Shown in pieces: positions 1 to 8,083 of a stretch of 64,000 nucleotides of DNA; within the stretch, counting starts at the first letter, position 1; each line of letters opens with the position of its first letter. The stretch spans positions 496,001 through 560,000 of the forward strand of contig NZ_CP031727.1 in assembly GCF_008806955.1 (NCBI RefSeq). Direction: 5' to 3'. Under the pieces are notes generated by a model. The model was not told where the DNA came from, ran no database searches, and saw only the letters and a list, made by a program, of their open reading frames with translations. This stretch comes from Cellvibrio sp. KY-YJ-3 (lineage in GTDB: Bacteria > Pseudomonadota > Gammaproteobacteria > Pseudomonadales > Cellvibrionaceae). A program made the position numbers and the translations under genes.

Positions 1-1179
1 TGCGCACAATCCTTTGAACAGCTGGCACTCTTCCGCTTTTTACTCGGATTTGTCGGCGCCGGTTTTGTGATTGGTATTCGCTTGGTGAGTGAATGGTTCC
101 CGGCGCGCCAGGTTGGTTTGGCGGAAGGGATTTACGGTGGCTGGGGTAACTTTGGTGCGGCAGCGGCGGGTTTTACCCTGCCCTTTTTGGCGATCCATGT
201 ATTTGGCGGTGAAGACGGTTGGCGTTATGCAATGGGCACTGCTGCTGTTATCGCGATGATTTATGGTGTGGCTTTTTATGCCAGCGTGCGCAATACCCCC
301 AAAGGCTCTACCTATTTCAAACCGAAAAAATCCGGCGGTTTGGAAGTGAGTAATCGCAAAGATTTTATCTTCTACGTGATTATGAACGTGCCTATGTATT
401 TAATTCTCGCGGTACTCGCGTGGAAAATGTCCCCCACCAATTTGGGCTTGTTAAGCACAGCGACGACTTACATTTTGTATGTGGTGTTGTTTGCCCTGTT
501 TGTATTTCAGTTTTCACAAATTTATCGCGTGAATAAAGACATGCTGCAAAAAGGCAGCGTGGCCGAGCACGACAAGTACGAATTTAAACAAGTGGCTATT
601 TTAAGCTGGGCTTACCTTGCAACCTTTGGTTCAGAGATCGCAGTGGTATCCGTATTGCCCGCGTTTTTCATGACTACCTTTACCGGTTTGAGTGTGACCC
701 AAGCGGCAATGCTCGGTGGCTCCTTTGCGTTTATGAATTTAGTGGCACGCCCTGGCGGCGGTTGGGTGAGTGACAAATTCGGTCGCCGTTTCAGCATGAG
801 TATAATTCTGGCCGGCGTTGCCTGTGGTTATATGCTGCTTGCGCAAATTAACGCTAGCTGGCCGTTATATCTGGCATTCTCTGCGGTATTTATCTGCTCG
901 CTGTTTGTGCAAGCCGGTTGTGGTGCCGTGTTTGCAGTTGTACCCTTAATCAAACGCCGCATGACCGGCCAAATCGCTGGCCTTGCCGGTGCTTATGGCA
1001 ACGTGGGCGCGTTGTTCTTTTTGACCATGAATACCTTTATCGATATTCAAACATTCTTCTGGATGCTTGCCGGTACTGCTGCTATAGGTCTGGTATTTGT
1101 GCAATTCCTGAAAGAGCCAAAAGGCCATGTAGTTGAAGTGAATGAAGATGGTTCACTGCACAAAATTGAAGTGAGTTAA
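1..1179 (+). CDS. Nitrate/nitrite transporter of the NarK/NasA MFS family (5'-truncated by window edge)
   Basis: The reading frame is open to base 1, so the N-terminus lies outside the window; the first in-frame start visible (GTG at 67) is probably internal. The protein is a polytopic inner-membrane MFS carrier. Two glycine-rich stretches stand out: [14 protein letters not shown] (121-162) and [11 protein letters not shown] (about 979-1011). They match in position and character the two nitrate-signature motifs of nitrate/nitrite porters. The MFS loop motif [11 protein letters not shown] is also present. The kinase/phosphatase gene follows 201 bases downstream, an arrangement known next to assimilatory nitrate genes in Pseudomonas, which points to assimilatory nitrate uptake rather than respiratory exchange. 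The assimilatory role is inference; family membership is strong. Confidence 0.88.
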   Translation, partial: CAQSFEQLALFRFLLGFVGAGFVIGIRLVSEWFPARQVGLAEGIYGGWGNFGAAAAGFTLPFLAIHVFGGEDGWRYAMGTAAVIAMIYGVAFYASVRNTPKGSTYFKPKKSGGLEVSNRKDFIFYVIMNVPMYLILAVLAWKMSPTNLGLLSTATTYILYVVLFALFVFQFSQIYRVNKDMLQKGSVAEHDKYEFKQVAILSWAYLATFGSEIAVVSVLPAFFMTTFTGLSVTQAAMLGGSFAFMNLVARPGGGWVSDKFGRRFSMSIILAGVACGYMLLAQINASWPLYLAFSAVFICSLFVQAGCGAVFAVVPLIKRRMTGQIAGLAGAYGNVGALFFLTMNTFIDIQTFFWMLAGTAAIGLVFVQFLKEPKGHVVEVNEDGSLHKIEVS

Positions 1180-1200
1180 TTCAATCGCGATCAGATGCGA

Positions 1201-1307
1201 GTTTGGCGTTGGGGTGTTTGTTTCGAAACCGTCAAGTCAGGGACGACTTGACGGAGCTACAGGGATGTATTCATGCGTTTTCGAAACAAACACCCCAATG
1301 GCAAACG
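1201..1307. repeat. Nested palindrome, REP/MITE-like element
   Basis: Perfect 20-base outer arms (1209-1228 and 1279-1298) enclose a second perfect 10-base hairpin (1229-1238 with 1245-1254, CCGTCAAGTC/GACTTGACGG). An unpaired stretch of about 24 bases lies between the inner hairpin and the right outer arm. The outer pairing continues imperfectly for several bases on both sides. It fills the gap between the nitrate transporter and the kinase/phosphatase gene. It has no T-run of a classical terminator. A dispersed REP or MITE-type repeat is the best guess; no second copy was noticed in this window. Confidence 0.6.
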
Positions 1308-1380
1308 GATTCGTAGCACCTATTTTCCTACGCTAAAATTCTCTTGCGAGAATTTTTTCTTTTTATAGAACTGAAAATTT

Positions 1381-3099
1381 ATGGATCACCTGCAATCAGT
1401 GCTGCAAATTTCCTTCGCGCAAAAAAGTGAGGCGGGACGTAAACCGGAAAATCAGGATACGGTCGGCGCACGCATTCCCGAGGGCAATTTACTCACCACC
1501 AAAGGCATTGCGATTGCGATTGCCGATGGTGTGAGCAGCAGCATGGCCGCGCGCGAAGCGAGTCAAACAGCGATTGCCGGGTTTCTCAGCGACTACTACG
1601 CCACACCCGACACCTGGCGTACCCAGCAATCCGCCATGCGCGTGATTCAAAGTTTAAATTCCAGCCTGTGGGGCCGCAGCCAAAATTCGATTTACGGTGA
1701 AGGTTATCTCACCACTTTTTCCGCGCTGATTTTAAAAGGTGATAGCGGTTTTATTTTTCATGTGGGTGATACCCGCGTTTATCGCCTGCGCGAGAACAAT
1801 CTGGAATTACTCACCCGCGACCACACCCAGCGCATCGACAAACACACCACCCATTTAAGCCGCGCCATGGGCGCCGACCCTTATTTAGAAGTGGATATGC
1901 ACAGCCTGGAATTGCAGCGCGGCGATATTTTTATTTTATCCAGTGACGGTATTCACGAACATATTCCGCCCGCCGAATTAAAAGCGCTGATTTTGGCCGA
2001 GCAACACAATTTGGACAGTCTGGTAAATCAGGCACTACCACTTGCGCTGCAACACCAGAGTGAAGACAACCTGAGTATTCAAGCGCTGCGCATCGACAAC
2101 CTCGGCACCGCCGGGCAAAACGACGCGGTGCAAGTATTGTCGCGCCTGCCCTTTCCGCCGGTGTTTTCACCCGGTCAAAGTATTGATGGTTTGACGATTA
2201 AAAAAATCCTGCACGAATCAACAAGAAGCCAGGTGTATTTGGTGGAGGATGAAAAAAAGAATTTACTGGTGATGAAAACGCCGTCCGAACTCTATCAGGA
2301 CGATAAAGCTTATATCGAACGTTTTGTGATGGAATCCTGGATCGGCGCACGTATTCAAAGTTCTGGGGTGGTACGGGTAATTCCCTCATCTGAATCCCGC
2401 TCCTGTTTGTATTACCTCACCGAATATATTCCCGGCCCTACCCTTACCCAATTATTAAAAGAGCGCGGCGTTTTATCGATCCTCGACGCGGTAGAACTGA
2501 CCGAAAGTTTAATTCGCGGCATTCGCGCCTTTCATCGCAAAGAGACACTGCATCAGGATCTAAAACCGGACAACATAGTGATTAGCGGCAAAGGCCCGGT
2601 GATTGTGGATTTCGGTTCCTGCTGGGTCGCTGGCGTACAAGAAGCAGGTGCCCCCATTGAACGCGACCAGGTGCTGGGCACCCTGGATTATTCCGCGCCG
2701 GAATATCGCTACGGCGGCAGCACCAGCGAAGCCTCGGATCAGTTCTCGCTCGCGGTGTTGCTCTACGAAATGCTCACCGGCAAACAGCCCTACGGCAGCA
2801 CCTACAGCAAAGCCATGGACTTAAAAAATTTCCAGAAACTGAAATATATTTCGGCGATGAAATTTAATCCGCTGGTGCCCTACTGGCTGGATCGCGCGCT
2901 GGAAAAAGCCCTCAGTATCAACCCCAATCACCGCTATCAAGCGCTGTCGGAATGGCTGCAGGATTTAAAACGCCCCAACCCCGATTGGCTGGTACCGCGC
3001 TCGCAGCCGCTACTGGAAACTCACCCGGAGCGGGTGTGGAAAGTATTGGCCATTTGCGGCTGGTTGACGGCGCTGCTGGCATTTATCTTCCCGCGCTAA
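1381..3099 (+). CDS. Bifunctional PP2C-type protein phosphatase / Ser-Thr protein kinase
   Basis: The N-terminal half (about residues 10-240) is a PP2C phosphatase. Metal-binding aspartates are visible in IADGVSS (D49), SSDGIHEH (D189) and SEDNLS (D229), with the GDTRVYRL motif around D130. The second half (about 270-535) is a Hanks-type kinase with candidate ATP lysine K299, catalytic loop HQDLKPDN (D393), DFG at 410-412 and the APEY activation-segment motif. The last 20 residues (WKVLAICGWLTALLAFIF) form one hydrophobic segment that would tether it to the inner membrane. All catalytic residues are present, so both activities are expected. PP2C-kinase fusions of this build sit beside nitrate/nitrite assimilation genes in Pseudomonas, and here the gene follows a nitrate transporter. 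ATG at 1381 has only a weak ribosome site. Confidence 0.9.
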   Translation: MDHLQSVLQISFAQKSEAGRKPENQDTVGARIPEGNLLTTKGIAIAIADGVSSSMAAREASQTAIAGFLSDYYATPDTWRTQQSAMRVIQSLNSSLWGRSQNSIYGEGYLTTFSALILKGDSGFIFHVGDTRVYRLRENNLELLTRDHTQRIDKHTTHLSRAMGADPYLEVDMHSLELQRGDIFILSSDGIHEHIPPAELKALILAEQHNLDSLVNQALPLALQHQSEDNLSIQALRIDNLGTAGQNDAVQVLSRLPFPPVFSPGQSIDGLTIKKILHESTRSQVYLVEDEKKNLLVMKTPSELYQDDKAYIERFVMESWIGARIQSSGVVRVIPSSESRSCLYYLTEYIPGPTLTQLLKERGVLSILDAVELTESLIRGIRAFHRKETLHQDLKPDNIVISGKGPVIVDFGSCWVAGVQEAGAPIERDQVLGTLDYSAPEYRYGGSTSEASDQFSLAVLLYEMLTGKQPYGSTYSKAMDLKNFQKLKYISAMKFNPLVPYWLDRALEKALSINPNHRYQALSEWLQDLKRPNPDWLVPRSQPLLETHPERVWKVLAICGWLTALLAFIFPR

Positions 3100-3295
3100 C
3101 ATCTCGCGCCACGTTTACATCCCATCACACCCTAGCTTCTCACCTCATGGGCACTCAGGCTGTGATTGAATTGGCCGCGCACAGCGGCCTTTTTCTGTTA
3201 GGCTCTCGCCCTGTCTCGATCACCCGTCATAACACCCAAAAACCAATAACGATAGCCACCAAGAATACTAGCGACACCGCAGAGGGATGTTTGTC

Positions 3296-4738
3296 ATGGC
3301 CAGTAAACGTGCACTGATTGTGGATGACTCCACCACCGCCCAATACCGCTTAAAAAAAATGCTCCGTGCCTACCCGCTCGATATCGATATTGTCGACTCG
3401 GGTGAAGCCGCACTGCGCTACCTGGCGCACCACTCACCCGACGTGATTTTTATGGATCACCTGATGCCGGGCATGGATGGTTTTCGCGCGCTGCAAATTA
3501 TTAAATCCCACCCCGAAACCGCGATGATCCCGGTGATTATGTACACCTCAAAAAGTGGCGATGTGTACACCGGCCAAGCGCGTGCACTGGGCGCCTTGGA
3601 TGTGGTCAGCAAAGATCGTATTAACGCCACGGATTTATCGCGGGTGATGGAGACCATTCATATTTATCCCCTGCCCAAAAGCCAAACTCACAGCAACACC
3701 GACGTGGAAAGCCCGGAATTAATTGCAGCGGCCAATAAAGTGAGCGTGGTCAGCGGTTCGGAACTGGAGCGCCGCGCGCCCAATCAAGCGGCGATGGAAC
3801 AGGCGCGCAATATTGAACTGCGCCTCAGCCATATGGAACACAGCCTGGAAGATAACCGCCGCTTTATTACCTCGCGCGTGTCGCGCGAATTGCAGGGGCT
3901 GCGGCAAACCTTGCGTCAGGAATTTAGCAATATTACCCAGCAACAAATTCCGCCCGCCGCACCCGACACAACAGAACCAACGGCACCGGCCAGTAATAGT
4001 CGCTGGGGCATAGGTTTGCTTTTAGTCGCGGGGATAATTGCCAGCGTGTATTTCCTGCTACAAATCAAAACGCAACTTGAACAAAACACTCAGCAGCAGG
4101 ATTTATTAACCGAGCAGCTGCAAGAACTTATGCAGCAAGCACCCTTTCAACAAACATCCGGTCAACAAACACAAGCTCAACCAGCAAACATCACAGCACA
4201 AACGGCGGCTGTTAATCACACTCCCACACTGGCGGCAAACGGAACAACAGCAAACGATTCGATTAATTATTTGGACGATCTGGCCTGGACATTTAATCAG
4301 CAAGGTGCACTCGCCTTTCGCCAATACACCATCGACACCAGCACTGTCTTGCGCCTGCATGAATTATTGCATCGCCTCGCCAGCCGCGGCTTTAAAGGCA
4401 TGGCGGTGATTACTATTTATGTGGGGGATTTTTGTATCGGCAAGGACAAAAACGGTATGGATCAACTCGCTGCCGATGAAGCCAGCCTGAGCAATTGCCT
4501 GCTCTCCAGTGAACTCTACGGCATGGATCGTTTGATGGCCGACTATGTACGCGAAACCGAAATGATTTTGCGCAATTTAACCGGTAGCATTAACAGCACC
4601 CTCACTCTGGATATTCACGCGCTGGAAGGCACCGAGCCCTACCCTGAACGCCTGCCCACTTTTTTTGCCGGCGAATGGAATGCCATCGCGCAAAAAAATA
4701 ATCGCATTGAATTGGTGTTAGTGGCGGAGCGGGAATAA
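3296..4738 (+). CDS. Receiver-domain protein with a transmembrane helix and a C-terminal extracytoplasmic domain
   Basis: Residues 5-120 form a CheY-like receiver with acidic pair D10/D11, phosphoacceptor D54 (FMDHLMPGMDGF), T84 and K106, all intact. A helical, probably coiled-coil stretch follows (about 150-215), then one strong membrane segment near 237-255, a Gln-rich linker and a globular tail of about 165 residues ending in NNRIELVLVAE. The tail looks like a degenerate OmpA-type peptidoglycan-binding fold (the ending resembles NRRVEL), but this is a weak similarity. A receiver on the cytoplasmic side joined directly to a periplasmic domain is unusual, because most receivers work as soluble domains. 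I prefer ATG 3296 over ATG 3287: GAGGG at 3282-3286 abuts the first ATG but is 9 bases from the second. No histidine kinase is adjacent. Confidence 0.75.
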   Translation: MASKRALIVDDSTTAQYRLKKMLRAYPLDIDIVDSGEAALRYLAHHSPDVIFMDHLMPGMDGFRALQIIKSHPETAMIPVIMYTSKSGDVYTGQARALGALDVVSKDRINATDLSRVMETIHIYPLPKSQTHSNTDVESPELIAAANKVSVVSGSELERRAPNQAAMEQARNIELRLSHMEHSLEDNRRFITSRVSRELQGLRQTLRQEFSNITQQQIPPAAPDTTEPTAPASNSRWGIGLLLVAGIIASVYFLLQIKTQLEQNTQQQDLLTEQLQELMQQAPFQQTSGQQTQAQPANITAQTAAVNHTPTLAANGTTANDSINYLDDLAWTFNQQGALAFRQYTIDTSTVLRLHELLHRLASRGFKGMAVITIYVGDFCIGKDKNGMDQLAADEASLSNCLLSSELYGMDRLMADYVRETEMILRNLTGSINSTLTLDIHALEGTEPYPERLPTFFAGEWNAIAQKNNRIELVLVAERE

Positions 4739-4800
4739 ATAAAAGCGTCTTACACTCGATAACAATCAAAGTCATAAAAACTGCACCATAAAATTTATAC

Positions 4801-4842
4801 AACAAAAAAGCGGAGTCTGAATTTCAGCTCCGCTTTTTTGTT
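4801..4842. terminator. Bidirectional intrinsic terminator
   Basis: Perfect 15-base arms (4801-4815 and 4828-4842) have A6 on the left and T6 on the right, and a further CTGA/TCAG pairing in the loop. It sits between convergent genes and can stop both. Confidence 0.9.
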
Positions 4843-4881
4843 GCGCAGATTTTAGTGAGAAAATTTTACAGCAAGGCGCAA

Positions 4882-5649
4882 TTAGCTCTCATCAATATCG
4901 TAAAAATGACTAATCACAAAGCGCGCTTTTGGCAGCAAGCCGTTTTCTTGCGTATTGCTGTAGTAAGCTTGCCAGTGTTTAACGCCACTCCAAAACGTTT
5001 CGGGGGCGGAGAGGTTGGCGTTTACGCCGGGGGCGAGATCGAAGCCGTTGGCGTTATAGAGTTGGTTGAGCATCATCGCCGAGGGGAAACCAATTTGCTG
5101 CATAAGTGGATTGGCGGCATTGCCAGCGCCCCATACAAATGCCAGCCAGGGCAGAATATTTTCTACTGCGTCGTAACTCACCCGTGCTTTTTGATAATCC
5201 GCTAGCGATGCAAGAATTTTTTCCTGCGGCACAGGAATGGCGAGCAGCGCCAGATTGGGAAAATCTTTTTGGCTGGGCAAATACTTTAAGGGCAACTCGA
5301 TTAATCCATTACGGGCGGGTGCATAGCTGGCGTTAGCGGGTTGGAATAGCGGCAAATTAAAAAAGCGCGCTTGGGTAAAATCACCCTGCTCGACTTTTAA
5401 CAGCGCGCAGTCCGACCAGTAGGAAGGCAGCATGTCACCGCGCAAATGGGATTGCGCGACACGCAAGCGAAAGGAGGCTACATCCTTACCTCCGGCCAAC
5501 ACCACAAAACTCCATTGGCTTGCATCCGCCAGCGCAAAACTCTCATAGGCGCGTGGCAGCCATTGCAAATTGCTTTCGCGATTGGTGCGCGCTAGCGGGT
5601 ATACGTCGGTGTGCACTTGGCTTTGGGTTGCGAGGGTTTGTTTGATCAT
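4882..5649 (-). CDS. Unknown protein, partner of the PhoD-like phosphatase
   Basis: I do not recognise the family. The 255-residue protein has no signal peptide or membrane segment and is rich in aromatic residues. It starts 27 bases after the stop of the upstream metallophosphatase gene, so both are probably one operon. The start at 5649 is supported by a strong ribosome site (GAGGAAAGG) 3-6 bases upstream. It ends at the bidirectional terminator at 4801-4842. Its function is presumably linked to that of the phosphatase, but nothing in the sequence shows how. Confidence 0.7.
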   Translation of the reverse strand: MIKQTLATQSQVHTDVYPLARTNRESNLQWLPRAYESFALADASQWSFVVLAGGKDVASFRLRVAQSHLRGDMLPSYWSDCALLKVEQGDFTQARFFNLPLFQPANASYAPARNGLIELPLKYLPSQKDFPNLALLAIPVPQEKILASLADYQKARVSYDAVENILPWLAFVWGAGNAANPLMQQIGFPSAMMLNQLYNANGFDLAPGVNANLSAPETFWSGVKHWQAYYSNTQENGLLPKARFVISHFYDIDES

Positions 5650-5676
5650 GTTCCTTTCCTCAAAAAAATCACATTG

Positions 5677-7134
5677 TTAAAAACTATTTAATTTAAACGG
5701 GCCGCAGCTCTTGCTGTAAGCGCGACGCAATTTTTCATCCGCATCGGTACACACATAATCTACGCTGAATTCAATACCGGCGGGCGTCGCATGAAAGCGC
5801 AGCAGTGCCACATGATCACCGCGCTGACGATGTTTAACACTGAGCCGCAAATTAGAGAACTTCAGTTCATTCACTTCGGCCGCAATCGGATGGCAGGGGA
5901 AGTCCTCGCCCTTACCAAACAAGCTGCGCCAATTATTTCTAACGAGTTTGTATTCATCCACACAGTTGGTATCGATCAAACGCGACGGCGAGGCGATCAC
6001 TTCATAAAAGAGGGTATTGCCGCGCACATTTTTACCCTCGACTATGCGCCCCCAATGCACATCACCGGTGATATAAATCACCGGAATTTCGGCGGCAAAT
6101 AATTCGGCGAGCGCATTGGTAATCAGCGCAAAATCCGTGTAGTTGGGCATTTCCATATCGGCAATTTTGCACGCCCAGGGGCCGGGGGTTTCAATCAATA
6201 GGGCCTGCCCCGAACTGAGCAAACCCACAGCGGCGTGCCCTTGTTGTTTGCGCTGGAGCAAATCGTTTTTCCATTGCCCAATCGCCGCATGAGTTGCGGC
6301 ATTAAACATCTGCACGCCGTCGCCATCGCGCTGGGTGCGCCCATCCAAAAACAGCATGCTTAGCGGCGCAATATCCTGCCGGAAAAAACCCGCTGCTTGC
6401 GCCGGGGAACGCTGGTAGCGCTCATATAAACGATTGGCTAACTCAGCCCAATTGGCACGATCCTGTTCGCAGTGGGTATTGTCCAACTGGGCTTGGAAGA
6501 GCGGAAAGTTATTCCAGAATTCGTGATCGTCCGGCACACAAAGCACTGGGCCTTGGCGCAAAATATTGGCCAACCCCGGCTGTTGCGCGCTGTTGGAAAA
6601 CCAATTGAGTTGATATTTTTTCCCCAGCGTTTTTGCCAACGCCGTTTTGTTACAGGGTAAATCTTGTTGCGAGGGCAGATCCAGATACACCTGATCACCC
6701 GCAAGCACCGTGAAATCCGGCGCGGGCTTAATGTGTTTTATCACATCCGCCAATGCGCGACTTTTATCATTGGGTTGGTAATAACAGGAGGAGAGCAGCA
6801 GGTTAAAACTGGCCGCATTTTTTAGCGGCAATTGTTGTGGTGGTCGGCGGCTACTGAGTGTGGTCACACAGCCATTAGCGCTAACCGTGACCGTGAAACG
6901 CTCAGCGGTATCCGGCCACGCCAATTTAAAAATCCCGCGATAGTTAATCGCTTTGCCGCGCGCATCGCAGACTTCATCACCCAGCGCTTCAAAACCCGGC
7001 GGCAATAATTGTGCGGCCACCGGCTGACCGGCAATTTCAAAAATCACTGACGGCGGAGGGTAAACCGCCAACATGCCGACCCAGATTAATAATTCATCCG
7101 GGCGCCCCACTTGATTGTACGCAAACAGCTGCAC
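5677..7134 (-). CDS. PhoD-like metallophosphatase, probably cytoplasmic
   Basis: This is a calcineurin-like (PhoD/alkaline phosphatase D-type) phosphoesterase of 485 residues. Metal-binding motifs appear in order: LLLSSCYY, PDFTVLAGDQVYLDLP, CVPDDHEFWNN and IPVIYITGDVHWG. These supply the Asp and His ligands of the dinuclear centre. Unlike classical PhoD it lacks a twin-arginine or Sec signal peptide, so it should act in the cytoplasm. Its substrate cannot be read from the sequence. The start is GTG at 7134 with GGGAG about 8 bases upstream. The unknown gene at 4882-5649 follows in the same operon. Confidence 0.82.
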   Translation of the reverse strand: MQLFAYNQVGRPDELLIWVGMLAVYPPPSVIFEIAGQPVAAQLLPPGFEALGDEVCDARGKAINYRGIFKLAWPDTAERFTVTVSANGCVTTLSSRRPPQQLPLKNAASFNLLLSSCYYQPNDKSRALADVIKHIKPAPDFTVLAGDQVYLDLPSQQDLPCNKTALAKTLGKKYQLNWFSNSAQQPGLANILRQGPVLCVPDDHEFWNNFPLFQAQLDNTHCEQDRANWAELANRLYERYQRSPAQAAGFFRQDIAPLSMLFLDGRTQRDGDGVQMFNAATHAAIGQWKNDLLQRKQQGHAAVGLLSSGQALLIETPGPWACKIADMEMPNYTDFALITNALAELFAAEIPVIYITGDVHWGRIVEGKNVRGNTLFYEVIASPSRLIDTNCVDEYKLVRNNWRSLFGKGEDFPCHPIAAEVNELKFSNLRLSVKHRQRGDHVALLRFHATPAGIEFSVDYVCTDADEKLRRAYSKSCGPFKLNSF

Positions 7135-7489
7135 CTGATTTCTCCCTGCAGATATGGCAAGGCAGCACTATATACCCGAATTTGAGCCAGGCAAAATGCA
7201 ACAAAGCCGGCAAGTGCCGGCTTTGTAGAACTAACGCATAACATAGATCAATATTTACATATTGACGATAAGTGCTCATAAGAGCTTGCTGTACGACCAC
7301 AAGAAAGATATTTGAGAAAATACAGGAACTCTATTTGTATTAGCTTCCGAGAGTCTATATTTACAGTTTAATTACGCCATTAATCGACTCGCGGTAAACA
7401 CATGCCATGGAAAAAATTTGATAACAAATGGGTCTGCAATATTCCCCTCTAGGGCAACCATAAATCCGAATTGGGTGCAACTCTCAATA
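7135..7489. other. Intergenic region downstream of the RHS/lipoprotein pair
   Basis: I see no convincing gene in these 355 bases. The region holds a strong hairpin at 7201-7226 and the promoter region of the phosphatase gene. Composition is AT-rich on the cassette side, and short reading frames here are shadows. Confidence 0.5.
7201..7226 (-). terminator. Hairpin terminator after the RHS/lipoprotein cassette
   Basis: Twelve-base perfect arms (ACAAAGCCGGCA / TGCCGGCTTTGT) enclose a 2-base loop. On the minus strand the stem ends in TTTGTTGCATTTT. It is the only strong hairpin between the lipoprotein gene and the phosphatase gene. Confidence 0.65.
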
Positions 7490-8083
7490 TTACCAGGCAA
7501 CCCGTTCCTGCATGACCTCTGTATCTTCCTTCTTAACGCCATCCCATGGTGAAAGCTCTTCATAATTTCTATGATGAACTGTAAATTGCTTCTTTAGACT
7601 TATGTTTCCACATATGCCTTTCCACCCTAGCGGACTTGCTGTTTCCACTACAACACTCAGATCAACAATTATTGTTTCTGCTGTTATCTGCCTAATGATT
7701 AATGTCCCAGATTTAGCAAATCCGAAACACCCTGATTTTCCTGGCAAAAAACTAGACGCAGCGCTATAAAAAAGACGAGTATCAGGCGAAGAAAAATTAA
7801 ATATATCTCCATTTTCTATCTTATCAGGAAGAGAAATCGTTACTTTAGTAAAAGATGGCTCCCTCCCTCTTTCGTAAATCCTATTGGCAATAACCAATCG
7901 GCCAGTTAATGGCACTAGTCTGTGGCATGCAATCTCTAGCTGTTTGGTTTCACTTTTCTCGCACCCCTCAACAATTGATGTATCGTTAACAAAAAAAGCT
8001 GACTCCATTGGAGTTAATTGAGTATTTCCACAAGAAAGCAGGAGGTTAATAATACTTAGAATTACTCCATATTTAAAAAGCAT
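7490..8083 (-). CDS. Small lipoprotein, candidate immunity protein for the adjacent RHS toxin
   Basis: I do not recognise the family. From ATG 8083 the protein is 197 residues and begins with a lipoprotein signal ending LLLSC, giving acylated Cys18, so it should face the periplasm. The longer frame from GTG 8149 puts an unlikely charged leader in front of the signal, which is why I place the start at 8083. The gene overlaps the last 11 bases of the RHS gene, the tight coupling expected of a toxin and immunity pair. It shares the AT-rich composition of the RHS gene and has several cysteines that could form disulfides. The immunity role is inference from position and predicted location only. 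Confidence 0.65.
   Translation of the reverse strand: MLFKYGVILSIINLLLSCGNTQLTPMESAFFVNDTSIVEGCEKSETKQLEIACHRLVPLTGRLVIANRIYERGREPSFTKVTISLPDKIENGDIFNFSSPDTRLFYSAASSFLPGKSGCFGFAKSGTLIIRQITAETIIVDLSVVVETASPLGWKGICGNISLKKQFTVHHRNYEELSPWDGVKKEDTEVMQERVAW

Noticed and set aside
2952-3317. A 121-codon plus-strand frame overlapping the end of the kinase gene
   Set aside because: Wrong-frame shadow of the kinase gene running into the intergenic gap; no domain.
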